A stretch of DNA of 14,863 nt from Collybiopsis luxurians FD-317 M1. Its lineage: Eukaryota > Basidiomycota > Agaricomycetes > Agaricales > Omphalotaceae. The position numbers were made by a program, and so were the translations under genes. Below the pieces are notes generated by a model. The model was not told the origin of the DNA. It made no database searches and saw only the letters and a program-made list of their open reading frames with translations. Of this stretch, positions 1-8,290 are shown piece by piece; the stretch's first letter is position 1; each line of letters begins with the position of its first letter. The stretch covers positions 242,415-257,277 of the forward strand of contig KN834830.1 of NCBI GenBank assembly GCA_000827265.1, read 5' to 3'.

Positions 1-400
1 CATTCAACGAAAGCCGTTTGTTCGAGCGCCGCCTGATTGATGTGGAGGAATCTCTGTCGTCAGAGTCAGGTAGTTAAAAGTGGTTTGATCCGCGGCCTTT
101 GCGAGATGGTTTCTAACCGCAGAACCGCCTGAACACAAGGAACCTGTGGGTGGTTTAATTAGAGCGGTTTGATATATGCTATCCGAATACGTTATTGACC
201 GTGACATTACTCTTATGCGAAGAAAACGCACCGACCTGGCCTGGTCTCGGGAGCACTGTCCGAGATGGTCCGAATAGTCCGATCGACATAAACCTCATCA
301 TTCTACAACACGGACCGCTCTGCCGTTACAGCGAAAATGCAAAAGTACAAAGGCACAAAGACACAAAGGCCGAACAGATAGCAGAGCGGCGCTGGCGTTG
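1..400. other. no supportable gene; left edge
   Basis: Short open stretches on both strands lack recognisable domains or repeated splice signals. The AAAG/CACAAAG-rich stretch near 340-370 resembles a fungal 5' leader. A plus-strand frame is open from 278 into the donor site at 432 but has no in-frame ATG, so any gene here would need an upstream exon. Confidence 0.4.
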
Positions 401-1747
401 AGTGATGGAACGAAGTCGCCTGAAGAAACAGGTATGTTTTTCGATTTCTTTCTTTCTTTCTGTTTTTCTTTCGGTTTTTCTTTCGGTTTTTCTTTCGGTT
501 TTTCTTTCGGTTTTTCTTTCGGTTTTTCTTTCGGTTTTTTTTTTTTCTTTCTCAATCTTTCTTGCTTCTCATTTCGATAGCTTACAATTATCCCTATTCC
601 TCTTCCTAATTGTTATGTAATTATAACTAATCCGACTCTCATTGCTTTCTAGTCACTTCTCCTGGTTCAACCACCGCTGCGCAGCGCAATCGCGTCCGAC
701 CTCTCGGACCAATCTTGCCAATCGTCTCGGTGTAGGCCTATGCCTCTCTATGTACCCCCTAGGGTCTTATGTCAGGGTGGGCCTGTGACATCTGGAAGTA
801 TATCTGCAAGACGAACGGCGCAGGGACCAGCTACCCCACGCAGGTACAGTGCAGATATTTCTTCGAGCTCGAGTAGTTCGACAGCCACAATTGTGACTGC
901 GCATCATATGGTGGTGGTGGTGGTGGTGGTGAGGACAAGTCTGGCTCTACCGTAACCCCTCTTGACCACTTCAACCGACATTACAGATGGTGTCGGTCTG
1001 TCTCTCTTATAACGCTGGCAGCCTCTACCTACCCTCCCGGTCTTACAGGCCTACCCCTGACATCCGGCAGCAAGACGAGCCGGGCAGAGATTGGATACCT
1101 CCGGCCAACACGCAGATACGGCTGGGAGTCATCATGCTTGCAATGTCGATGGTTTTTTTGCCGCGACTGCGACTGTGCCTCATCAACGGGTATCTGGAAG
1201 TAGAGGCGGCGGCGGACTCTAATGCAAAGGATAAGCAGGGGAAATGATGACATTACCACTACGGCAACCTCAGCCATTGCAGCTACTGTCGACATCTAGC
1301 CCATCGATGGCTTCTCTGCTTTGACCTGTGAGCATGGAGAGGTTGTATTGCCGAAGGACGCAGGTACGAAGGAGGGGCAGAAGAAGAAAGACCACAACGA
1401 ATTTTACTTCCAACAACCACTCTCACTATCAGCCGGCAGAATCGAGCGGAGGCGAATGACGCTACGTATCTGACTGCTCTCAACGCTTCTGTCGGTAAGG
1501 GTGCTGGTGTGGGGAGGTTTTACAATGTCTATTTCAGCACGTCCAGTCCCACCCTAATATCGACGGACCACTGGTCGACTGCATGTCCCCAGCCACCAAT
1601 CTACCCCGGGAAACTCCGGCGCGTGTCATTACTGGGTTAGATAGGATATCGCCTCATGTATCTGGTCAATTAGGAGGAGATGGACATGATAGGAGTCCTG
1701 ATAGGAGTTATGGGCTACGATTGCGACAATGGGGCAAGAGGGGATAA
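401..1747 (+). CDS. possible multi-exon gene of unknown function, model unresolved
   Basis: The plus strand has coding-like segments linked by good splice signals, but I cannot build one complete frame. A segment ending at 431 (reading G-T-K-S-P-E-E-T) joins across a canonical intron (432-652) in phase 1 to a Ser/Pro/Arg-rich segment (reading T-S-P-G-S-T-T-A-A-Q). Further segments are a Gly-run frame open at 877-1203 and a frame open at 1538-1747 (begins H-V-Q-S-H-P, ends W-G-K-R-G-stop) after a canonical 43-nt intron (1495-1537: GTAAGG donor, TTTCAG acceptor). No domain is recognised. The segments lie in different frames, and the splices needed to join them from 730 to 1490 are not clear. 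A decayed gene is equally possible. Confidence 0.3.
432..652 (+). other. probable spliceosomal intron
   Basis: A GTATGT donor follows AAACAG. A branch-point-like sequence TAACTAAT lies near 624-631, and the acceptor TTTCTAG ends at 652. At 221 nt it is much longer than the 47-67 nt introns elsewhere in the window, because it contains a pyrimidine minisatellite and a T-run. Joining 431 to 653 in phase 1 keeps a frame open on both sides. Confidence 0.5.
463..534 (+). repeat. 12-bp minisatellite, six copies
   Basis: The unit TTTTTCTTTCGG occurs six times without error, followed by a T-run to about 546 and preceded by TTTC repeats from about 445. Read on the minus strand it would give a Lys-Pro-Lys-Glu polymer. 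The 12-bp period keeps every frame open, so that reading frame is a repeat artefact. Confidence 0.95.
727..1185 (+). repeat. degenerate direct duplication, period about 272 bp
   Basis: Landmarks recur in the same order. GACATCTGG (787) matches GACATCCGG (1059), CGCAGGTAC (839) matches CGCAGATAC (1111), and GACTGCGCATCAT (895) matches GACTGTGCCTCAT (1171). The offsets are 272, 272 and 276. Translations also match loosely: T-S-G-S-I-S-A-R with P-R-R-Y-S in copy one, and T-S-G-S-K-T-S-R with T-R-R-Y-G in copy two, but in different frames. A third, weaker copy may follow around 1325-1375 (CGCAGGTACGAAGG at 1359). Confidence 0.45.
910..930 (+). repeat. GGT trinucleotide microsatellite, seven copies
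   Basis: GGT is repeated seven times. In the frame open from 877 to 1203 it encodes a seven-glycine run followed by acidic and Ser/Thr residues, which is a plausible low-complexity protein segment. In the neighbouring frame it gives an implausible polyvaline run. Confidence 0.9.
1495..1537 (+). other. probable spliceosomal intron, 43 nt
   Basis: The donor is GTAAGG and the acceptor TATTTCAG, with a TTTTAC element between them. Downstream a 69-codon frame is open from 1538 to the stop at 1745-1747. The upstream segment that joins it in frame (coding-like around 1300-1465) is interrupted by a TGA at about 1471, so the junction is not fully explained. Confidence 0.4.
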
Positions 1748-2269
1748 TAATAATGAGGCGGTGGACGACAGGTGGTACGGTCAATATTCCATTCGGTTGT
1801 GGGCTACCGCAAGATAGGCGCAGGGTTATTCATAGTCAAGAGGAGGGAGGTAGAGTGGACATTGGGACTTAGTGTATAGTAGCGATGATCGCTTAGCTAG
1901 AAAAATTTTTGAATAACAAGGAAAAGTAGCCAGTATGGCATTTTTTTTCTTTGTTTATTGCCGTTCAGCGTATTGCCCTCTACCCAACCCTGAATTCCAT
2001 TCGAGGGCATGCGTAAACGTATAGTTTGTTTCTGCTATGTACATGCAACCACCAAGTCAGTCCCGTCACTTCTTCCAAAGCTTGATCCGGCCTCCACCAT
2101 GACTCATTTTACTTGAAACTCGGGACGACGAACCATTCCTTTCATATTTTCCTTACTCTTACCGCTTACCGAGTTTTCCAATCATTCCCACACACGGGGA
2201 GGACTCCGTGCATCAGCGGCGGAGGGTTCGCAGCCCCGGCCCAACCGAGTCTTTCCTACAGCTCTATAG
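1748..2269. other. no supportable gene; probable intergenic DNA
   Basis: A short frame (reading D-N-N-N-E-A-V-D-D-R-W-Y) is open around 1740-1810 and could belong to the gene on the left by further splicing. Beyond it are a T-run near 1941-1950, a GTATAG/TTTGTTT/TATGTACATG stretch around 2020-2045 that resembles a 3' untranslated region, and then pyrimidine-rich sequence. Nothing else is supported. Confidence 0.4.
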
Positions 2270-2649
2270 TCACCAACAACCTTCTCTTACTCTACACACA
2301 TTCCTTTCTATCACTTCCTCAATGCACACGCAGCTTACGCGTGTTCACGCCGCATTCGTCTCTTCCCAGAATATACCGGATTGGCCCCTGATATTAATGC
2401 CCTGTCGTCTCCTGCGGGCTTACCATTTCAGCGGCCATACGGGAATCAGAGAACGAAAAAAAATGGTGCTGTCAGGTATGACATTCAGAGCTTCCACATA
2501 CTGATGCCTTCCTCCGCCTTCTTCTTCCTTCTAGTATTGTCCCTCCGCCGTCCCAGTGTCCTCTCGTCGCTTCCCCAAAAAATCCCACAGCTCCAGTCAC
2601 CAGCGATGTTCAATTAACAAGCCTTGGCTTCCGCATTCCTACTGTGTAG
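2270..2649 (+). CDS. possible two-exon gene fragment, unknown function
   Basis: An open frame 2270-2475 joins across a canonical intron (2476-2534) in phase 2 to a frame ending with TAG at 2647-2649. Together they give about 106 residues with Pro/Ser-rich composition (pieces read G-L-A-P-D-I-N-A-L-S-S-P and S-I-V-P-P-P-S-Q-C-P). The intron is well formed: GTATGA donor, TACTGAT branch site, pyrimidine tract, CTTCTAG acceptor. There is no in-frame ATG, so an upstream exon would be needed; a TATAG acceptor ends at 2269. Other frames across the same junction are also open, so the frame choice is weak. No domain is recognised. Confidence 0.3.
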
Positions 2650-2865
2650 CCATGCTTCCTACCCAGTAGACCCACACAAACGCAGACGAGAGAATTTCAG
2701 GGACCATAACGACAGTCATGGATGCTCATCGGGCGCAGAGTGCAAATGACGGTTCCAGTTCCGTTATTCTGGTTCGAGCTTGTGTAAATGAAAGTACAAG
2801 GATGACGGAATAACTCCTAGTTTACAAGACCGTTGCGTAACTGTCTTTGTCTTAGCAAATTAAAC
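2650..2865. other. no feature seen
   Basis: Mixed-composition sequence without a domain, convincing frame or splice-bounded exon. Confidence 0.4.
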
Positions 2866-3328
2866 ATGAGCCCTCAGCGTCAGATTCGTTCATCATATTT
2901 CTTACTTGAGCCTGTTGTGCTTGAGGCAGGTTCTGTGTTCAGACCTGATTTGGCGTTCTGTCGCCGACCACATTGCAGAGCGTAACTATATATGTGCAAA
3001 TTATACAGGGAGCATCTGGGGTTTTTTCAGATGTACGCAGAGTAGCTGTTACAATGAGCTCTATCTCTATTGGAGGGTATCGTGAGGACCAGCTGTCCCG
3101 GTGACTTGGATGGGTGCGATAACGATAGCAAACCACATGCTAGGCGGGATAAATCTCGGCAGACTGTTAGTAGTCCTGCCAATTCAAAATCGGAAGTGTT
3201 CTTTCATTCAACAAAAGGCTACTCACGGAGCTATATCCTACATCATCGGATCAATTAGCAGTACAACTTCAATTATAAAAGCACCAGACACCTGCAACTT
3301 TTTCGGACGTCTTCCCCATCATCTCCTC
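2866..3328 (+). other. possible 5' exons of the NLR gene or of a separate small gene
   Basis: An ATG at 2866 opens a 39-codon frame. A canonical 49-nt intron (2930-2978: CTGAT branch, ATTGCAG acceptor) is followed by a coding-like frame 2979-3101 (reading V-T-I-Y-V-Q-I-I-Q-G-A-S-G-V). That frame is open 41 codons to TGA at 3102. A GTATCG donor lies near 3077 and a GATAG acceptor near 3129; splicing there would extend the frame. The ATG exon does not join that frame in phase (phase 1 versus 0). The beta-strand-like pattern hints at a C2-like N-terminal region, which I cannot verify. A connection to the NACHT gene downstream is possible but not shown. Confidence 0.25.
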
Positions 3329-6300
3329 ATGGGATATTTACAATGCGCATTTTCATTCTTGCAGAACTTAACATCAGCCCTTAAGGGGCGGCGTGCCCAA
3401 GAGGACTCCAGCAAATGTAGGAAGAGTTTCATCATTTCTTTATGTGAGGCACTCAACCTGATATGTGATCGCAGTGACTCCTCGTGTAGCCATATTCTCT
3501 GGGGCATCCAATTTTGGAATACATGGCTCACCGACTTTCAATGCTGCAGCAAGGGATATTCATATAGTTAATCAATACTGCTGTAAGATTCAGGAATAAT
3601 GTCACCTCTATAAATATCAGTAATCCTCTTTTCAGCAGATAAGGATGACACTCTTCAGAAATTGAAGGATAAGCTTAATCCGATTGTCAACCCAGTGAAA
3701 AAGCACAACAGCTGCATAGAAGGGACCCGTGTCAAACTACTCGAGGATCTCTGTAACTGGGTGCTTCTGTATGACAGCCACATTGCTTGGATCCATGGGT
3801 TGGCAGGGAGTGGCAAAAGTGCAATAGCAGTTTCTTTGGCTGCAAAACTCCGCGAAAGGAATGATAAAGTTAATTTGGCAATAACCTTTCACTGTGTTAA
3901 AGGTCAAGAAACAAGCAATACCTCTCTACTGGTGCCGACTATTTGTTATCACTTGGCAAAAATTTATCCAGAATATGCACTATCTTTGCTGGAGATATTT
4001 GAGAAAGATGTTTCTCTGCATGCAGAAAGCATACCTTTGGAGGAGCAGTTTTCTCTCCTTTGGGAGCCTCTGTATGGAATCAGCTCATCAAAGCTTACCG
4101 TCATTATCATTGATGGACTAGATGAATGGGGCAACCAAGAAGAACAATATATGCTACTTAAATATTTCCAAGCTCATTGGAATCAAATCAAATGGATTAG
4201 GCTCATAATAACAAGCCGGCCATATAGTGAAATTGAGAAAGCGATGACAGATCAAGATCAGGTTCAGTCATTTGACTTGACTACTACATACACTGCACAT
4301 CATGATATTGGGATATTCCTGAGGGAAGGGTTCACCTCTTTGGGAAATGAAAGCATTCCAAAAAGCTACATTGATGATCTTGTAACCAAAGCAGATGGCC
4401 TGTTCATTTGGGCCATCACTGCAATGGAATTTATAAAATCAGGATTTGATATATTAGCAAACATACAGAATGTCTTGCAATTGAAAGGGCATGGCAGTGA
4501 TACAGAAAAACCACATATTAAATTATACACCTTATACAGAGAAGTTCTGATACAGCACTTTGGAGACAAGCAGAAGCAGAAGTATTTTCAGTTAATTGTA
4601 GGGACAATCATTTCAGCATATGAACCTTTGGCAATTGACACTCTGGCAAAAATGTTGAATTTGCAATCAAATATCTCATATGATATTGTCAAAAATGCAC
4701 TTAAAGCCCTAAAGGCATTGTTATATGAACATAGTGGGAAAGTGTACTATCATTTGTCCTTGGCACAATTTTTACATTCTGAACAATGTCCAAATGAGTT
4801 TAAGATTCAAGGAGATTTACACAACCAGAATTTAGCAAGGATTTGCATACAGATATTTTCCAGGGAGCTTAAATTCAATATTTGCCTCCTAGAGACATCC
4901 TTAATCCCAAATTGTGAGATACAGGATCTACAAAACAGGATTAATGAGAAAATCTCACCTCAACTGAAATACAGTGTACAATGGTGGGCACATCATGTGG
5001 AAAATGCTGAAGCAGATGATGTCATGGTAAATGGGATAAGGGATTTTACCAGTAGTTGTCAAATGATATATTGGGTGGAATGTATGAGTTTGATGAGGAA
5101 GATCAGTGAAATAATACTGAGTACAAGAAAGATCAGAAGATGGGCTTGGAAGATAAAGGTAATGATTATTTTTTAGTGAGTAAGCGGTAACTGATAGTGA
5201 ACTAGGACTCAGATATCATGGTACGAATGCAGGAGCTAGAGCAGTTTGCAAATATATTCTCTGTGGCATTGCATGAGAGCACACCACATCTCTATGTATC
5301 AGGATGTGCATTCATTTCTTCAGAATTTGTACTGAAAGAGAAAAGAATTATGCATCCTAAGCAGGTGGTAAAAGTAAAGGCAAGAGATGGACAAGCAGTA
5401 AAATGGGAGAAGATTTTGCATGTGATAGATACTAAAAATGGTGTCAATTCTGTGACATATTCACCTGATGGGAAGTATGTGGTATCAGGCTTGCAGGATA
5501 AAACAGTAAGAATTTGGAATGCTCATACAAGTCTGCAGGTGGAGGAGCTACTTTTCCACCACAATGGGTGGGTCAACTCAGTGGCATATTCACCAGATGG
5601 GCATCATCTGGTGTCTGGCTCTGAGGAGTCAATAAGAATATGGGATACCCAGACAGGCCTGCAAGTTGGAAAGCCACTCAAAGGCCACACTGATAGGGTG
5701 ACCTCAGTTACATATTCACCTGATGGTCAATATGTGGTGTCTGGCTCTGAAGATGGGACAGTAAGGATTTGGAATGCTCAGACAGGTGTGCAAGTTGGGC
5801 AACCACTCAAAGGCCACACCAATGCAGTTACCTCAGCAGTCTTTTCACCTGATGGTCAATATATAGTGTCTGTCTCTTGGGATGAAACCATAAGAATTTG
5901 GGATGCACAAACAGGTCTGCAAATTGGGGAACCACTTAAAGGCCATACTGATTTTCTAACTTCAGTGGCATATTCACCTGATGGTCAATACCTGGTGTCT
6001 GGCTCTTGGGATGAGACAGTAAGAATTTGGAATGTTCAAACAGGCCTGCAGGTTGGAGAGCCTCTCAAAGGCCACACTGATAGAGTCACCTCAGTGACAT
6101 ATTCACCTGATGGTCAGTATGTGGTGTCTGGATCTTGGGATGAGACAGTAAGAATTTGGAATTCCCAGACAGGTCTGCAAGTTGCAAATCCACTTAAAGG
6201 CCATACTGATAGGGTGACCTCAGTTGCATATTCACCTGATGGTCAATATGTGGTATCCAGCTCTGAAGATAAGACAGTAAGGATCTGGAATGCTCAATCT

Positions 6301-7671
6301 AGTCTAAATGTTAGAGTTGCACTCCAAGGTCACCCTGACTTTCAATCCCCAGTAACACTTTTACCTGATGGTCAATATAGGAGGTCTGGCTTTGGGTATG
6401 AGCAATCAAAATTTTGGAATGCTCAAATAGGTCTTAAGGTTGTAGAGCCACTCGAAGGTCACACAGATAGGGTTACTTCTGTGGCATATTCACCAAATGG
6501 TCAATTTGTGGTGTCTGGCTCTGAGGATAAGACAGTAAGAATTTGGAATGCTCAAACAGGTCTACAGGTTGGGGAGTCATTAAAAGGCCATACAGATTGT
6601 ATCACTTCAGTAGCATATTCACCTGATGGTCAATATCTGGTGTCTGGTTCTTGGGATGAGACAGTAAGAATTTGGAATGCTCAAACAGGCCTGCAGGTTA
6701 GAGAGCCTCTCAAAGGCCACACCAATAGAGTCACCTCAGTGGCATATTCACCTGATGGTCAGTATGTGGTGTCTGGATCTTGGGATGAAACAGTAAGAAT
6801 TTGGAATTCCCAGACAGGTCTGCAAGTTGCAGATCCACTTAGAGGCCACACTGATTTTCTTACCTCAGTGGCATGTTCACCTGATGGTCAGTGGGTAGTA
6901 TCTGGTTCTGAGGATAAAACAGGAAGAATTTGGAGTATTCAAACAAGTCTGCAGGGTCTGCAGGCTGCAAGACTGCTCAAAGGCCACATTGATTTTCTTA
7001 CATCAGTTTCATATTCACCTGATGGTCAATATGTGGTGTCTGGCTCTGAGGACAAAACAGTGATAATTTGGAATACCCAAACTGGTCTGCAGGTTGGGAA
7101 GCCACTCAAAGGCCATACTGATAGAGTCACTTCAGTGGCATATTCATCTGATGGCCAATATGTGGTGTCTGGCTCTGAGGATAAGACAATAAGAATTTGG
7201 AGTACCCAAATGGGTTTGCAAATTGGAGAGCCACTGGAGGGCCACACTCATTGTATTACCTCAGTTGCATTTTCACCTAATGATCAATATATAGTATCTG
7301 GCTCTTGGGATGGTACAGTAAGAATTTGGGATGTCCATACAAATCTGCAGATTGGCAATTTGGATATTTCTTCTTCAATGTGTCATTCTATTACATCAGT
7401 TTACAGTCCCTCTTCTGGAGCCATTACTCACCTAAAAAATCATGTTCAACTTCCTCCAGGTATTTCATCAGGTTATGTCAATGAACATGGCTGGCTCTGC
7501 TCTGATCAAGGACAGCTCATTCTTTGGCTTCCTCCCTGGATGAGGGGTGGGTTCAGAGATAAACGTCAAATCCTCACCATGGCCGCTAATGCTGATAATT
7601 GTGCTCTTTCTGTTGACTGGTCAAATTTTGTCTATGGAACTCAGTGGGCCAATTGTTGGGATCTCACTTGA
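3329..7671 (+). CDS. NACHT-WD40 NOD-like receptor (fungal NWD/HET-E-like NLR)
   Basis: Exons 3329-3416, 3475-3582, 3636-5158 and 5206-7671 join in consistent phase to 1394 codons plus TGA. Residues 37-52 (F-S-G-A-S-N-F, H-G, T-F-N) resemble a motif I recall upstream of fungal NACHT domains. The NACHT domain follows: Walker A G-L-A-G-S-G-K-S at about 120-127, Walker B I-I-I-D-G-L-D-E at about 222-229, and a T-S-R-P sensor-like motif at about 258-261. A helical linker leads to F-S-V-A-L-H-E-S-T-P-H, then 15 WD40 units (about 652-1298). The C-terminal cap has L-I-L-W-L-P-P, also recalled from such proteins. STAND NTPases of this class are cytosolic switches: WD40 units sense ligand, and nucleotide exchange drives oligomerisation. 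In Podospora anserina related proteins (HET-E, HET-D) act in heterokaryon incompatibility. No known N-terminal effector (HET, Goodbye, PNPase) is visible; it could lie in unresolved upstream exons. The start at 3329 is the least certain part; the domain assignment is firm. Confidence 0.85.
5159..5205 (+). other. intron joining the NACHT and WD40 exons
   Basis: The donor is AAAG|GTAATG, the branch-like element TAACTGAT lies at about 5188-5195, and the acceptor AACTAG ends at 5205; length 47 nt. Both ends are in phase 0, so removing it fuses the two long frames exactly. Left unspliced, the NACHT frame would stop at 5174-5176, giving a receptor without its sensor. Confidence 0.8.
5440..7380 (+). 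repeat. 129-bp tandem WD40 repeat array, 15 units
   Basis: Units are 43 residues long except unit 2 (42) and unit 12 (46, with a three-residue insertion). The common core reads T-S-V-A-Y-S-P-D-G-Q-Y, V-V-S-G-S, V-R-I-W-N, then P-L-K-G-H-T-D. Unit starts include 5440 (unit 1), 5953 (5), 6082 (6), 6340 (8), 6598 (10), 6727 (11) and 7252 (15). Unit 8 is strongly degenerate although still in frame. By hand alignment units 6 and 11 differ at 5 of 129 bases, and units 5 and 10 at about 10. Confidence 0.95.
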
Positions 7672-7846
7672 GTACTGTTAGGGAGGGAAGGGTTAGGTTA
7701 TATCAGGTTGGGTAAATGGGTCAAGATTTTGCTGACCTAGCTATCTGGTTCAGTAAGATCGAGTTGGGCAGTATATATTTAGTATACATCATTGTTGCCG
7801 CAGTTCAGTTCAGTCTGCAAACCTGCCTTTTTTGCCAAACCTCAAA

Positions 7847-7865
7847 CCTGAACCTGAGGTTCAGG
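7847..7865. repeat. short perfect hairpin
   Basis: CCTGAACC and GGTTCAGG form an 8-bp perfect stem with a TGA loop, about 180 bases past the NLR stop codon. It may lie in the 3' untranslated region. Confidence 0.6.
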
Positions 7866-8120
7866 CTCAGAGGTCTACTGGGTTTGAACTGGGTTCAATT
7901 ACTAATGGCACAATTTGTATAAAATTACTACTGGAAATAGTTTTGAAATAGTTTGTAGTTTTTCTTTCTCCATCTTCTCACTTTAAAATGCTCAATAAGC
8001 TGCCGTTTGTTTGTCTTGCTGTCAACATCATGTGATTTCTGGCACATTTCATCTTGCACTATCATGCCAAAAGTGGAAAAAAAAAATCCACCTGGTGGAA
8101 TGGCCTACTGAAAAATAAAG

Positions 8121-8140
8121 ATTCAGTAAACCCACTGAAT
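8121..8140. repeat. short perfect hairpin
   Basis: ATTCAGT and ACTGAAT form a 7-bp stem separated by six bases. Confidence 0.5.
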
Positions 8141-8220
8141 TAATAATTATTTGGTGGTCCTATTCATTAGTCCATTCTGCTGAGTGGAATATTTTCTACT
8201 TCTGGTGTGTGTCATAATTT

Positions 8221-8290
8221 GAGTGCTTAATGATAAGCACTCCAGAGATGCCCAGAGATCCCAGGGCATCTCAAAGCTGCTCAAAGCTGC
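8221..8290. repeat. paired hairpins followed by a 10-bp tandem repeat
   Basis: GAGTGCTTA and TAAGCACTC (8221-8242) form a 9-bp stem with a four-base loop. Two bases later GAGATGCCC and GGGCATCTC (8245-8272) form a second 9-bp stem with a ten-base loop. TCAAAGCTGC is then repeated exactly in tandem (8271-8290). Such dense structure in a short interval suggests the remains of a mobile element. Confidence 0.6.

Noticed and set aside
298..555. Minus-strand ORF with a Lys-Pro-Lys-Glu repeat
   Set aside because: It exists only because a 12-bp minisatellite keeps all frames open; its C-terminal half has no coding character and the region fits a plus-strand intron better.
740..955. Plus-strand ORF with a polyvaline run
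   Set aside because: The polyvaline comes from a GGT microsatellite; the neighbouring frame gives polyglycine within a longer open stretch and is more plausible.
3319..3531. Minus-strand ORF opposite the first NLR exons
   Set aside because: It is antisense to supported exons and has no domain.
3101..3571. A continuous 156-codon plus-strand ORF
   Set aside because: Only its part up to 3416 is used in the NLR model. After that, canonical splice sites and a recognisable fungal NLR motif put the true coding frame elsewhere.
7026..7247. Minus-strand ORF within the WD40 array
   Set aside because: It is the antisense shadow of the repeats and repeats with the same 129-bp period.
5440..7380. Regular direct repeats as a CRISPR-like or satellite array
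   Set aside because: The units are contiguous 129-bp coding repeats with WD40 consensus and no spacers.
7716..7922. Plus-strand 68-codon ORF after the NLR
   Set aside because: It has no domain, a weak start context and a hairpin inside; it probably lies in the 3' UTR or intergenic DNA.
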